A DNA stretch of 64,000 nt from Lentinus brumalis (Eukaryota; Basidiomycota; Agaricomycetes; Polyporales; Polyporaceae): the NCBI GenBank assembly GCA_001792895.1, contig MARA01000018.1, forward strand, positions 124,001 through 188,000. Direction: 5' to 3'. A program made the position numbers and the translations under genes. Shown one piece after another: positions 36,180 through 48,614 of the stretch. Position 1 is the first letter of the stretch; each line of letters opens with the position of its first letter. The notes beneath the pieces are model-generated. The model ran no database searches and was not told the origin of the DNA. It worked only from the letters and a program-made list of their open reading frames with translations.

Positions 36180-36743
36180 ATGGCCCGTCGCATCTCCGTC
36201 GAATGGCGCGAGTACATGGTACGCGCTCATGTCATTCGCTCTTGACGCCCCCTTATCCGCCATCCGCTCAGGTACTCGCGTCCGTGTTTACACTTCGAGA
36301 CTTTCATCGATGGGATGTCACGTACGCCGAGTTCCGCCAGGTGCGTCGTACTACGTTCTGCTATTCGATCGCCGCGCTGACAGTCGCAGGTCATGATCAA
36401 AATCGGCTTCGCCGACGTCCCCCTCGTTCCCCTTGTGCTTCGTCCCACTGGTCGCCTCGCTGTCGTGCACTCCGGCCCTTTCCTGTACAACGAAGTGCGT
36501 CCTTTCCTTCATCTTCATCGCGCGTTGCTTACCGCTCACGACGTCCTAGAACAACTTCCCCCTCACCTCGGTTATCACCTCCGTTGACCAAGACAGGTTC
36601 GCTTCAACTTCCCGCTGATGTACACTGATCTCACCGTCGCTTCGCTTCAGGCTGGCGCACGCTCTGCAGGTGCAGTGGGGATATCCATCTACAGCTTTTC
36701 GCTGTTGCCCAGCCCGCCGGTGGTCAAATCTGCAACGGCGTAG
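36180..36743 (+). CDS. Unrecognised 119-aa protein
   Basis: Four exons (36180-36218, 36272-36340, 36390-36494, 36597-36743), all phase 0 and each beginning with GT after an AG acceptor, give 119 residues. It starts MARRISVEWREYM and contains DFHRWDVTYAEFRQ and IKIGFADVPLVPLVLRP. The C-terminus is hydrophobic and small-residue-rich but not a clear membrane helix. An in-frame ATG at 36075 would add 35 residues, but the TATA position favours 36180. No family is recognised. The regular phase-0 exon pattern supports a real gene. Confidence 0.45.
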
Positions 36744-37277
36744 GTCTGTGTAGTATATCGCTTCCGCTTCCCACGTCATGTAAGAGTCGCGGTGAGTTGT
36801 CGAGTTAAGCAAATTGCTCTCGCTTCTGGTAAGAATCTGTCCCTCGTCGGCGTGCTCTTCAACTATTGCCGTCGACGGCACCGCCGTCGCAATGCACAAC
36901 CGTCAAGCACATATGGGCAATGTCGCGATTGACTGTGCGTCTGTCGGCGTCGCTTCACACTCGCTAATACCCATCATTTCCCGAGCGCGGCTGCAACGCT
37001 CCTTCTGTATACGACACCACGTCGCTTGAATACGCTCATATGCGTCATACCTACCCGTCTCTCCTGTAGTACTAGTACAGCAATATATCTATCATTGTCC
37101 TCAGTCTTAATGCCCGCCTATAAGTTACGCGTCGATCGGACAAACATGTGGCCAGGACTGCCCGGAGGGGCGCTGCTTATATGTATGTGATCCTGCGAAC
37201 TTGAAGGTCCACAGCTGGCAACCACTTCATTACTGCTCTTTTGTCCGCCCTCGAGCTCGAACTTACTGATCATCTCC
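36744..37277. other. No recognisable gene; pxpA upstream region
   Basis: Short frames only. A TTATATGTATG motif near 37177 may be the TATA element of the next gene. Confidence 0.4.
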
Positions 37278-38714
37278 ATGGCTCAACTTCGCGCTACAGT
37301 GAACTGTGACATGGGCGAGGTACGTCGTATGTTCGAGAGGAGAGATTGTGCGAGCCTTGAGTTCTCTTCTTGCGATGCTTGTCAAGTCGATGCCCTCGCC
37401 ATAAAATCCCAAGCTGGACGACTAGAAGCATCGAGTAAGATATCGTAGATCACGGTCAGGTCGAGAGCAAGTGTGTATGGGCGCTAGGCCTCTAACATAG
37501 AGGAGGGGCGCTTGCGATTTCGTTTTTTCCAACGCCGTGTTCTTCGACTTCCATCCTACTTTGATACTCAAGTGCGTTCTTCTTCCAGGGGTTTGCTTTG
37601 TACAAGATAGTGAGTTGCGTGTCCTCCAATGATTTCACATGAGTTGACTCGTCAACATTTTCTATCAGGGCGACGATGAAGGTCTCATGAAAACCATCCA
37701 TCTCGCCAACGTGGCATGTGGTTTCCATGCATCGTGAGTGCTGAAGCTTATGTACATAGCCATGCATGTCAGATGCTGAACTTGGATCTGACTAGGGACT
37801 TCTCAATCATGAATGAGACCGTCCGGCTGGCGAAGGTGAACGACGTCCTCGTTGGAGCACACCCCTCGCTTCCGGACCGACAGGGTTGGGGCAGGCGGGA
37901 GATGGCCATGGAACCTGTACGTTCTTTCGAATTCCATATACTCAATATATCTGACTCCGGAACGAGCGCAGGATGAACTGGCCTCGTGCTTCATCTACCA
38001 GGTCGGATCATTGACGGGCTTCCTCAAGTTACACGGGCTCCCCTTGAACCACGTCAGCAAAGCTCCTTCTCAGTCGAACATTCGTCTGAAGCAGAGGACA
38101 GATTAAACCGCATGGTGCGGTATATGGCATGACTGCGCGGGACATGGCTCTAGCACGGGCTGTTGTCGGCGTAGCGAAGTTGTTCGACGTCCCCTTCATG
38201 GGTCTTGCCGGAACGTGCCACCAAGCCGCCGCACAGGAACTAGGCGTGTCATTCATAGCGGGTACGTCCTATCCTTGCATGATGAAAACTCATCTGATCT
38301 CCGTCATGCTTTCAGAGTGGTTCGCAGACCTGGACTACAGCGCCGAGGGCAAGCTCATCATTACGAAGTGCGCGTCCCTTCCCTGCATGATTGCGAAGCT
38401 CCCCACGGCTTACCACAGTTCCCGGTGACGCCGCCTTGCAGAAAGCACGACCCTGTTCCTGCGGATGCCGTCAGAGATAGGGTAAACAGATTACTCCAAG
38501 AGCAGAAGCTCACCACCGTGAGCGGCGCCTTACCTCTTCCTGACGGTGTCGTCGAAGTCTCCATCTGCTGCCATTCGGACACACCCGTAGGTCTCGCTAC
38601 GCTACATACTTCGCATGGGTGCGCGCTGATGCACGCATTTGGTAGGGAGCGGTGGAGATCGCGCAGGCGGTGAAGGCGCTGGTCGACGAGAATAACAGCA
38701 AGTTGGCGCAGTGA
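37278..38714 (+). CDS. pxpA: LamB/YcsF family protein (5-oxoprolinase subunit A type), 244 aa
   Basis: Eight exons (37278-37319, 37669-37733, 37796-37916, 37972-38052, 38102-38261, 38316-38367, 38442-38586, 38646-38714) join in phase to 244 residues, close to the family's usual 250. Landmarks are VNCDMGE, DEGLMKTIHLANVACGFHAS, VGAHPSLPDRQGWGRR, IKPHGAVYG, AEWFADLDY and CHSDTPGAVEIAQAV, in the family's order with its conserved Asp/His residues. Bacterial PxpA works with PxpB and PxpC in ATP-dependent 5-oxoproline hydrolysis; fungal LamB homologues are linked to lactam use. No PxpB/C partner is in the window. The first intron (37320-37668) is unusually long for this locus. Confidence 0.9.
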
Positions 38715-39572
38715 TGCGGATCTTGACTGTGAGACCTCCAGGTGGTATCGGACCTTCAGCGTCAGCGTTAGTCTCCATACATGACCACCGACTGGTAACA
38801 AGAATGACTTTCCGAGAGTTTGTCACTGACCGCATCAGGCTCGTGACCCCTCTTACCTCCACATCGTGGGTTTCCGATGCCCAATTGCAGACCCATCACC
38901 GATACATTCAGGCTATTGAATGAGTTTTGCAAAAGTGCTCACAACGCAAAGCCGTTCACCTCCTCCAGACAGCCACATACCCCTCTCGGGATCGCACTAT
39001 CTCCATGCACGCCACAAATCACTGTCACTTTCTCGCCATGAGACCCAGCAAGAGTACCTCCCATGACCACCCAATAGCGATGCCCCCGCACCTGCATGTC
39101 GGTGGAGGAGCCGACGAGACGAGTCGGAGAGATCACTGTTCGACGGTTCGATCGAACCGCGATCATACCTATGTACTTACATTGCTTACCCGCCGGAACC
39201 AGGTCAGGGCCTCCTGAGTATCCTACCATCTGGCACGCCAGTTCGATCATGCTCCAAGGTACCAGTGACACTGCGACAGATCCACCCCGTGAATGTGCAA
39301 ACTCCCGGACCATGTTGTCCTACTTCACGTACTCCTAAGCACCGGTACGGCCCCAAATCTCACGTCAAGGTCCCGGTTTGCCTTACAAGGGCGACACATT
39401 CCCGGCGGCATCCTGTCATAGTCGGAAGAGATCTTGGGCGGCACTGAACAAGACTCTGGTGAGTCTCCGTTAGTCTCTTATGGCAATTCGCACTTCTGTT
39501 CGCAGGAGTGATGGTGCGCCCAGCTTCTCTTCTTATCCTCATGCATGACGCTAACAGACGCATAGGGTATTC
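38715..39572. other. No recognisable gene
   Basis: Overlapping short frames on both strands, no domain. The end carries the promoter of the next gene. Confidence 0.45.
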
Positions 39573-39579
39573 TATATAA
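39573..39579 (+). promoter_or_regulatory. TATA box of the FAD monooxygenase gene
   Basis: TATATAA lies about 100 bases before ATG 39677. Confidence 0.5.
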
Positions 39580-39676
39580 CACCTCACGTCTAATCGTTTA
39601 TCCTCCTCCATACTATAATATGTGCCCCGCATTGTCTTGAGTTTGATCATCCCTTGCAGCTTCTCTCTGCGCCGCC

Positions 39677-41312
39677 ATGGCCGCTCGCCCAGACCCCGTT
39701 TCCGCACACGCCGCCGCCAGCGTCGAAGGTGTCTCGCCGCACACCACACTCTACAACGGACGCAAAGCACCCCACCCCCTGCATATCCTCATAGTAGGTT
39801 GCGGAATGGGTGGTCTCGCTGCCGCACACTGTCTAGGCAAGGCCGGCCACAAGGTCACCGTCTTCGAAGCCGCTGCCGCCATCGGCGAAGTCGGCGCAGG
39901 CATTCAGGTCACGCCCAACGTCTCGCGATTGCTCCGACGTTGGGGCGCAGGCGACGCTCTCGAAGCCGTCGGTGTCCGCCCGGAGGCGATAGTGCTGCGA
40001 CGATACGCGACAGGCGAGCGTGTAGGCTACACGCGCTGGACGGACATGGAAGAGAAGTATGGCGCGCCGTACTATCACATCCACCGGGCCGATCTGCACA
40101 AGCTGCTGTTCGACCTCGCCGCCCCGTTCATGACGCTGCGTTTGCAGTCGACCGTGGTGAGCGTGGACCCGGACGCGCCCTCCATCACGCTTGGGTCTGG
40201 GGAGGTTGTGCATGGAGACCTCGTCATTGGCGCGGATGGGGTCAAGAGCCTGGTTCAGCGCGTCGTGCTCGGTCACACGAACCCTGCGGAGCCAACCGGG
40301 GATGCCGTGTACCGCGCGATTGTGCCTTCGCACCTCCTTTTTGCCGACCCGGAGCTTAGAGAGCTTGTCGACGTGCCAGAAATGACAGGCTGGATGAGCC
40401 CTCGGCGGCACATCATGGCGTACAACATCGTGAGCGTCCCTTTGTGCATCTGCTGTCACGGCTGACGGGCTCTTCTCACAGCGGGGGAAGAACGAGTACA
40501 ACGTTGTGCTTGCCCATCCGGATGACGGGTCCGTGGAGTCCTGGACCGCCGAAGGTAGCGCTGACAAGATGCGCGCTGACTTCGCGGACTACGAACCGCG
40601 GTACGTGCGCCACCCAGTCCGTCTATCACGGTCCTGTCGAGGTGGATACTGAATTGCTAACTTCTACAGCGTTCGGAAGATCCTGAGCTTCGTGAACTCG
40701 ACTCTCAAGTGGCGACTCATGGATCGCAAGCCATTGAAGACCTGGATTCACCCATCATACAAGGTTATCCTGCTCGGCGATGCGTGTCATCCGATGCTGG
40801 TATGTGATCTGCCCACAGATCCGCATGTGGCCGCCTCACGATCGTCTTCCCAGCCATATCGCGCTCAAGGCGCTGCGATGGCCATCGAGGACGCAGCCGT
40901 ACTCGGCAACCTGCTCTCCCGCCTCTCGCACCCGGCACAACTCAAGCCCCTCCTCCAAGCGTACGAAAACCTGCGACTACCCCGCACGGCAGAGACGCAG
41001 CGGCAGTCCCGGCTGAACCAGACGATCTTCCACCTCCCCGACGGGCCGGAGCAGGAGCAACGCGACGCGGACATGCGCAAGGCGACCGAGGCTGAGCTGC
41101 GGCGCTGGCGCGAAGGCAAGCGCGCAGCGGACGAGAAGCTCGCTGGGAGCGCGAACCAATGGGCGGATGAGGACAAGAATATGGCGCAGTTTGCGTACGA
41201 TGCGGATGCGGCCGCTGAGCGGTGGTGGGCCGAGGTCGGCCAGAAGCAGGTGGGTGTTCTCCGCGCGACGCACGGCACGTCGAGGGAGCAGCAGGTGCTG
41301 TCGAGATTGTGA
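39677..41312 (+). CDS. FAD-dependent monooxygenase (salicylate hydroxylase type), 486 aa
   Basis: Exons 39677-40429, 40482-40600, 40670-40799 and 40854-41312 join in phase to 486 residues. It shows the three signatures of group A flavin hydroxylases: an N-terminal Rossmann motif (LIVGCGMGGLAAAHCLGKAG), the NADPH/FAD DG motif (LVIGADGVKS) and the GD motif binding the FAD ribityl chain (VILLGDACHPM). These enzymes hydroxylate aromatic substrates with O2 and NAD(P)H, as in salicylate or lignin-derived phenol breakdown, but the exact substrate cannot be read from sequence. No signal peptide, so probably cytosolic. The C-terminal 60 residues are charged and helical. A TATA box lies upstream. Confidence 0.9.
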
Positions 41313-41808
41313 CTTCTCCTCTTCTTCTTTTGCGCCACTTCAGTTTCTCGTTCCCTTGTGTATGTGTTCTGGTAGTTTTTGTACGGACATCTGGCCTCTT
41401 GTCATGACATGTTGTACGATATAGCAGGTACTGATGACAAGCGTCCATCGAAGCACTCACGCCGATCTCCCGAGCTCGTGCGTTGTACTATGTCAGGAAT
41501 GTACTGCCCTGAAGTTCGGATGTAGGCGGATACTCGGCACCCCTGGTCTTTATAGATAGTGTGCAGAAGGGTGGTATCACCGGGCTTTCGTACCCATGAC
41601 GAAGTTTCGGTAACTCCGGCAGGTGCGCAAACCGAACTGCGGCAGAAGGCCCGTACGACCTCCTGCAGGGAAGGTTTGGAAGCCCAGCCGACAGAATCAG
41701 TGGGATATATAGTGAGCAATGATACAACACGGTCATCGGATGGCGCGGCAGATATTCGTAGCTCGAAGCGTTCGTCGGACATCACGAGAATCGGCGGGCA
41801 TGTCGCTG
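41313..41808. other. Convergent intergenic region
   Basis: This lies between the 3' ends of the monooxygenase and the F-box gene. No feature is seen. Confidence 0.5.
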
Positions 41809-44010
41809 TCATCCCACACGCCACTGCCACATAACACCTGGTAACTTGGGAGTAAGCACACCAGAAGACGTACAGGAGCAAAGGAGAACGCGTACCTAAC
41901 GGGTCTCCGGCTTCGTGGAAGGCCCCGGTCCACATCCCCAGCGACCCCATGGCAGAGCCAACTCCTCCCAGCTGGACGGCCTCAGAAGCCCACTCGTCTT
42001 GCATAGAGTTCGGGGCCGTGGAAGTCTGCGCGTAAACCGTCGTGCCACAAATGATCAGCCAGATGTGTGCAAGCTCCGGCCTGCAGGTGCGAAGCCTCGA
42101 AGCCTCGAAACAGAAGGCAGAGAAGGCATAACTTACAATAGACCACCGGACGTTGCCGTCGGGGAGCATACTGACGGTCCCATGGCAGTGCCGGACGTCG
42201 TCGTCGTTCGCCTCAACGCTCCCGACCCAGCCCGCGCCGCCCATCTCGCCTTTGACATGAATCGTCGGCCGATCCGGGTATGCGGCGATGGAGGGTGCCG
42301 AATATCCAGTTATTTGCAGGGAGAGGGGCACAATGATCCATGCTTCGTCGAGGGTGGAATCAATGAAGTCTCCATATGACTGTGTGAGGTTAGGTGTGTC
42401 AGCGTGATTTGTGCACGGGAAACTCACATTGTGGTCTGACAATCGCATGAGTGTTGAGCGGTAGTGAGGACGTCAAGAGCAACGGGCACTCACATATGAG
42501 GTCATCGTAGTCCAACCAGCACACGAGTCTCCTGTGAGCGGAGAACGATCAGAGCGATGTGAAGGAGAACGACTCGATCGCGTACCTCCAAGCACCCTCG
42601 GCACCCGCCCAGTCACGCTGATACTTCTTCCACTTTTCATCATCGCCGGAGAGCGGCTCTGCGCTACTTTTGGCTTCGGCTTCCAGCGAGCCATCCCGTC
42701 CGGTGTCTGATGCAGGGACCCAAGCTCCTGCGCGCAAATTGTCCCATGCTTCCAGGCGCGCAACGTCGGTAGCATCGACGTGCGCACGGAGCTTGCACTC
42801 CGCTACAACGCGCGCTGCAGCGAGCCATGTCCAATCTGGATAGAGATGCTGCGGCGGAGGGACGGCACCAGGAGGCAACGTAGGACCATCGGGCGGTTCG
42901 GGCGTTGCAGACGATGTGGTTTCTCCGTCATCGGGTGGCACGTAGTCCTCGTCCGAGTCCATATCTTCATCGTCATCGTCCGCGGTGTGGTCGTCCACAG
43001 AAGGCACCGCAGCAAGTTTAGGGGCCTTCGGCGGCCAGGGGAGATACGGACCCCAGTTCCTGCGCCTGGAAAGGTATCGCATCTGGAACGCGAGGGGGCG
43101 TGCGCAATTCCGCGCGCGCTCTCGCTGCGCGGACTCGCTCATGTCTATCGTCTCCGCGTGGTCTTGCGTTGTGGACTTACCGCGGCCGCGCCGGGAGCTA
43201 GTAGGCGAGACTGGTGGGGACTGGCTCTCGATGACGGGCACAGGTATGAACCCGAGGTCAGAAGTGAGCTGTCCCAGACTCTGAGCCTCTGGGAGGTGGC
43301 GCCAGCTGACCTCAGCAAATTCGTTGGAGAGTAATCCGATGACTGCGTAGGGCAGCCCATCGGAAAGAGTGCGTCTGAGCCACTCGACGTTGAGCGACAG
43401 GTGCTGAGGCAGAGGAGGTGGAAAACGGGGTGTATGAGCGTGTAGTTCGGTGAGGGGAGGAAGGTCATGGCTGTCAGTCCGAGCAGTGCCGACACGTGGT
43501 GGAAGTGGAGGGCAAGGCGCCGCGGTGCAAATAGCGTGAACGACAGCGTTGAGAGCTCGAAGGTTATCCAGATGCGCAGTGCTCGTGTGCTCGTCGGAGA
43601 GCTGATCGATGGGAAGGAGTGTAGCCCGAGTCGACCGTAAATGGGGTTTCTTCGGGACCTGCAGGGGTCGGGCATGGCGATGGATGTATCTGCGGGCCCA
43701 GACTCGCTCGGTAAATGCTTGATGCCAGTCGAACGCTGTACCAAGACGAGTCGGTGAGTGTTGGTCGATCTCGAGGAGTGGGTCACTCACCCGACAAGTC
43801 ACGGTGTACATTCCGAGGGTCGTCAAATGCCGCACGAAAGATGACTCGCCACAAGTGGCGATCTTCAGGGTCGTAGACTACTGACCGCAGTTGTCTGCAT
43901 GCTTGAGCTAGTGATGCAATCGCGCAAGCATCATCGGCCGCCGCTGAGAAGGTTAAGATACTCTCAATAATCTCTTGAGGTAGCGAGAGGATGGAGGTTG
44001 CGCTCGACAT
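41809..44010 (-). CDS. Large F-box protein of the basidiomycete-expanded family
   Basis: Exon 1 (44010-43791) encodes an N-terminal F-box (ILSLPQEIIESILTFSAAAD, AQACRQLRSVVY). Exon 2 (from 43735) continues AFDWHQAFTERVWARRYI and runs through a disordered acidic linker (DDDDEDMDSDEDYVPPDD). Splicing then gives GAWRRLVCWLDYDDLIYHN, including a short exon near 42430. Downstream are SYGDFIDSTLDEAW, GNVRWSI, DEWASEAVQLGGVGSAMG, LGMWTGAFHEAGDPLG and, after the last intron, the family ending MWQWRVG with stop at 41809. Such proteins are probably substrate receptors of SCF ubiquitin ligases, and the C-terminal domain would bind the target, which is unknown. No frame break is needed. Confidence 0.85.
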
Positions 44011-45121
44011 CCTGTCGCTTGAAGCTCGCTGTCTTCTGTTTGTATTCAGGGAGTTGAGAGTGTCGTACTCGTACTCGCAGCGTGGAGTCGCTGAGCCACC
44101 CGGGCTCGATGTCCTGGTTGGATGCAGTGAAGTTCAGGCTACGGTTTTGCACGCCCAGCTACGTAGTATGCGGCATGCAATCACTTATCCCGACATCACC
44201 GGTCTTCAACTGTCAGCGGGAAGTTGGCACTGGTTAAAAGGCTGGAGGAAGTAAGTAGAGCATTACCATGGCTGCATCATGGACGGGAATCATGTCTGAA
44301 CCGATACTTACATGCAGGTTGGAAGGAAGCAAAGCAGAGAGCTGAACCAAGGTTACCTCTTCACTTACATCATTCGTGACTCTTCCGAGTAAGCGCTAGA
44401 CCAATCTTCAGCTCCGATTTTGAGAAAAAATGAGACACAGCAAAACTCTTCCGACACGGGGAATCGAACCCCGGGCTATCGCGTGAGAGGCGATAATGTT
44501 AGCCACTACACCATATCGGATTCACCGAAATTCTTTACGGTATATAGGGAGGGAGTGCCGGTTTTCTTTGGACTCTCGCTACTTCAACTCCTCCGTCTTG
44601 AATCGCACTTGACTCGTCGCACTCATCATGACGGTAGGAATCCACTTGTAATGGGAATGCATATGCGACAGGACTACATTCCAGGTATACATCACCATGC
44701 GTAGCCCAAAAAAATCGCACTTGACTCGTCCTAACGATCCTCGGTATACCCAGCCCGTGTTGCAAACGCGTTACGATACACGGTCCCACCGCGGTAGCCC
44801 AGGCACGAGCTTTCGCTCCAGCATGCCAGACATATCAGCTTGGCTTGACCCCCACAACGTCGCCTCAAAAAATCGTATGTCGGGCCGACAATGTGAGTTC
44901 CCCAGATGAATGCTTAGCGGTGTACTGATGTAGTTCGGACGATTCGTGCCCGCAGGCCATCACACTTAACCTTGAAACAAATCCGTCAAACCTTAAAGTG
45001 ATCTGACGTATGCCTTCGGCCGGTACCCGTCCTTGTAATCGCTGAGTCGGCGCACGTTTATCCCCTCGCACGCCATCTGCCCTTGGCCTGCATTGGCCTG
45101 AATAATCGAGCCGAAGACCTC
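44011..45121. other. Intergenic with a tRNA-Glu gene
   Basis: Apart from the tRNA at 44450-44520, nothing with coding support is seen. Confidence 0.5.
44450..44520 (-). tRNA. tRNA-Glu (CTC)
   Basis: A 71-nt cloverleaf on the minus strand has a 7-bp acceptor stem (TCCGATA/TGTCGGA), A box TGGTGTAGTGG, anticodon loop with CTC, T arm GGGG-TTCGATT-CCCC and no intron. A TTTT run follows the 3' end. Confidence 0.95.
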
Positions 45122-45122
45122 G

Positions 45123-45129
45123 TATAAAT
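45123..45129 (+). promoter_or_regulatory. TATA box of the SDR reductase gene
   Basis: TATAAAT lies 40 bases before ATG 45169, so the leader is very short. Confidence 0.5.
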
Positions 45130-45168
45130 TGCCGTCCACTCTGCTACCGCCACCCCATCACTTACCAC

Positions 45169-46555
45169 ATGCCCACAATCTCCCCAAAGGATAAGGTCCT
45201 CGTCACTGGCGCCAACGGATACATCGGCCTATGGGTGGTCCAGTACCTGCTCGAGCGCGGCTACAAAGTGCGCGCTGCGGTGAGATCGGACGACAAGGGT
45301 AACACCTTGGAGGTGTTGTTCAAGGAGAAGCTGCCTGAGCAAGCCGCGAATCTGGAGTACGTCCTGGTGAAGGACATCGGTGCGGTGAGGCTTTCCTCCA
45401 GGATTGACAGTCTCTTGTCAAGGCTGATTGTACGCTGCGCAGGAACATGCTTTCGATGTTGCTGTCAAAGGCGTTTCTGGCATCATTCACATTGCCTCTC
45501 CTATGACGCTCGAGATCGAGGACCCGCAAGAGCTGATCGGACCTGCCGTGGGCGGCACACTGAGCCTGTTGAGGAGCGCCCTCACACACGGGTAAGCCTC
45601 GCAGCCACGTCGTGCGACGCTTGACAGGCTGACGTTCTGGCACCAGAAACGACTTGAAGCGTCTCGTGATCACGTCTTCCGTCAAAGCCGTATTGGGTCC
45701 TGAACCGCGGACATACACAGAAGAGGATTGGGCGGACTACGCGGTCAAGGAGGTCGAGGAGAAGGGTAAGGCCGCGGACAAGATGTCCGCATACTGTGCA
45801 AGCAAGCTCTTGGCAGAGAGAGGTACCAAACCATTTCGCGGCATCTCGACATACCTAGTGCTGAGCAGAAACGCTTCTTAGCTGCGTGGAAGTTCGTGGA
45901 GGAGCATAAGCCCTCGTGGGATATCTCGGTGCTGAACGTAGGATGGGTATACGGCGTGAGTGTCTTTAAACCAGACACCTCTCGCACTAGACACTGACAA
46001 CGACTCACCTTCCGCAGCCGACAGTCAACGACCCAGCTTCGCCTGCCGCGCTGCCCTCCACCGCAGGGCTGTTCTTCCAGCAGTTCTTCACAGTCCGCGA
46101 CGAGGTGTACTCTTATCCCCCGCGCAGAACTACATTGATGTCCGCGACCTCGCCGAGGCCGACATCAAGGCCCTCGAAGTGGAGGAAGCAGGCGGAGAGC
46201 GCATCATCGTCTCTTCCCGTACGTCTTGCGTACGGTGCCATGTCCCGCTTCATGATCGCTGACCGTATTTCGGACAGAATGGGGCACATGGCAGCACTGG
46301 CGTGAGTACTACCCTCTGTCACCCCGTGTGGTGATCTGACGAGCCTCTGCAGTGAACGCAGCAGCAGAGCTGAACCTCCTCCCCAAGCTCGACAAGTGGG
46401 ACCCGAAGCGCAGCGAGGGCCGCCCTGCCCGCGTCGCATCGAACGAGAAGGCGAAACGGATCCTCGGTATCACGTTCCGGACGATCCCGGAGACCCTCCG
46501 CGACACGCTGGACGACTTCCGTCCTCGCGGGTGGTTGAAGGAGTGGGAAGCTTAG
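45169..46555 (+). CDS. Extended SDR NAD(P)-dependent reductase (dihydroflavonol/aldehyde reductase type)
   Basis: The first exon has the Rossmann motif VLVTGANGYIGLWVVQYLLE. Later exons give HIASPM, LVITSSVKAV, the catalytic AYCASK (Y-x3-K) followed by LLAER, DISVLNVGWVYG, NYIDVRDLAEA, GTWQHW and a C-terminal TIPETLRDTLDDF. This order matches the extended SDRs related to dihydroflavonol, cinnamoyl-CoA and methylglyoxal reductases, which reduce carbonyls with NADPH. The substrate is unknown. Between FFTVRDE and NYIDVRD the frame shifts; adding one C to the C5 run at 46117-46121 restores a smooth reading, so it may be an undercall. Otherwise the exon chain is regular and the length is normal (about 340 residues). 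Confidence 0.83.
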
Positions 46556-47001
46556 CCACCTCTACCCGCAGATGGGTCCATAGTTTGTTGATGTGGTAGC
46601 ATGGCGAGCGCGCTTCCATGCAGTAGAAGCTCAGAAGCACCTCCGAGAGGTCGCAATCAGGCCTTTCGTGGTTTTTCATTCTCTTCCATTAGAACGCGAT
46701 GTTTGCGTGTGTCCGAGTGGGGCAGCGATCGCGCCAGGAAGGGACACATTTGGTTCCGAAAGCTCGAAGGGAAGTGCTACTGCAAGCTCGAAGTGCACCG
46801 CGCGCTTATCCGAGGAACCAGCTCGTTTTACTTCGTTATGGACAAATTGCTACACGATGTATGTACGACCGAGGACCCAGCACTACATATACAAACCTAT
46901 TGACAAGCGATACAAAAGGAGAGGCAGGAGAGACCGGATGGGGAGAGAGACAAACCGTCGTGAGCGATCATGAAGGGTCGTGACGTGCGTGCATGAGGCG
47001 T
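46556..47001. other. Convergent intergenic region
   Basis: This lies between the stops of the SDR gene and the GH16 gene. No feature is seen. Confidence 0.5.
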
Positions 47002-48614
47002 CTACTGGTAGATCTTGAGCCACTGGATGTCGAAGTACGCGTTCGTGAACGCCGACGGGTTGTTGTTGACGTACGCTGTGATCCCCCACTGTGTCAGTCG
47101 TGGGACCGGGTGCTGCAAGTCGCAGGGGACAGGACTCACAGACGCAGTCTCCAGAGCAACCAGCTCCGTTGAAGACAGAACTTTGACCTGCCCAATCGCC
47201 GCCTAAGTGACACGCACACAGTCAGCTTCCGCGTACTGTGAAGCAGATGGGCAGGGAGAGGCGACATACAGAGAGTGAGGTTGATGATCAGGTTGTGCTC
47301 GTCGAAGTGGTCCGAGATGCTGCAGCTCTGGGAGGGGAAGTACGCAAACGGAGTGCCCTACAGCGCACAAGCGTCAGTACACTCCGAACTCCCCGAGCGA
47401 CGCCCCAAGAATAAACTCATGTCGACGGGGGAGGGAACTCATTAAGAACGCACCCAGTTGCTCGTGTTGATCGTAGTCGCGCCGTTCTTGACGTCGCTCG
47501 GCACAGAGCCGGAGTTGCGGCTCCAGAACCATATCTTGATGAACGAGTTCGTGCGCTCCATAGCGTACCAGCCGCCGCCTGCGCTGTTGAATGCCGGGCC
47601 GTAGCTGTTCGACGACGGGGCCTTGACGCCGCAGCCGGCGTTGTTCGTGGCGGCGACGTCGCAGTTGTTGCCCGTGCTCGAGCTATGTGGAGGCGCGCGC
47701 CGCGGGTCAGCCACTCTACGCTCGCCGGAGCTGCGAGGTGGAAGGTGAGAGACGTACCCAGTTTGGGACCTAGATGCCGGCATAGAGCAACCTGCGGACA
47801 GATACCGTCGTCAGTTGGCGTGGACAACAGCGACCGAGGAACAAGGTGGGGCCGAACGAACCTGAGTTCGTGTGGAGCGTGGCCTGGTTAGGCGACACGT
47901 CGTTCACGCCCTCGAGGATGTCGATCTCGCCTGTGTGCAAGAAGACGCGCGAGGCCAGTGAGTATGTTATCCGAAGCATATCACAAGGCACCACTTCCGT
48001 GGTGCCGTGAGACTCGGGACCGACCTCCATTCGGCCAGTTGCTGCCCACTTCCCAGACCGCGGGCCAGGTGCTGCACGGATCGATGGCAATGTCAGCTCG
48101 GAGCGTATTGACGCAAACTTCTCCAGAGGATCAAGGGCACTCACCCGCAGCCCACCGGCATATGACGGATGTTCCACCTGCAAGCGGAGCGCAACATCAG
48201 TGAGAACCCAAGAGGGCAATCTGTACGAATGCGGGCGCGTACACGGTGACATGCGTCGTGTACTTCTTGTTGCTCTGCAGCCGGACAGAGTTGCGCCCGG
48301 GCCCGCTCGCGCTGAGCTTCGTCGTGTGGTCCGCGCGGATAACGAAGTGGTCGCCGGAGGAGAACGTGAGGTTCTTGGCGAGCGCGGTCGCTTGGTCGAC
48401 ATAGTTCCTGCGGGAGGGGACATCAGTGGAGTGGTGGGTTGTGCGGAGCACACGGCGCTTACACTCGTCCGTGAGTCGGGTCCGAGATCGCCTCGTGCGC
48501 GAACGACTTGAGGAAACCATCGCCAGTGTGGCTGTCGGACTGCGTATAGCTAGCACCGAGGGCGCCAGAGGCGAGACTAGCCAGAAGAAGAAGGGCCGTG
48601 TGCGAGGCGAGCAT
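47002..48614 (-). CDS. Secreted GH16 family endo-beta-glucanase
   Basis: The minus-strand gene has about eight short introns. It starts with a signal peptide (MLASHTALLLLASLASGALG then A). The mature part shows YTQSDSHTGDGFLKSF, SVRLQSNKKYTTHVTVW, RHMPVGCGTWPAVWEVGSNW and the GH16 catalytic signature GEIDILEGVND (E-x-D-x-x-E), then LHTNSGCSMPASRSQTG, NAGCGV, GGGWYAMERTNSFIKIWFW, NLIINLTLCGDWAG and FTNAYFDIQWLKIYQ at the end. All of these fit fungal endo-1,3(4)-beta-glucanases/laminarinases that cut beta-1,3/1,6-glucans in cell walls. The paired cysteines suggest disulfides. Reading frame is intact across all junctions, e.g. the donor at ACC GT|GTACGC. Confidence 0.9.
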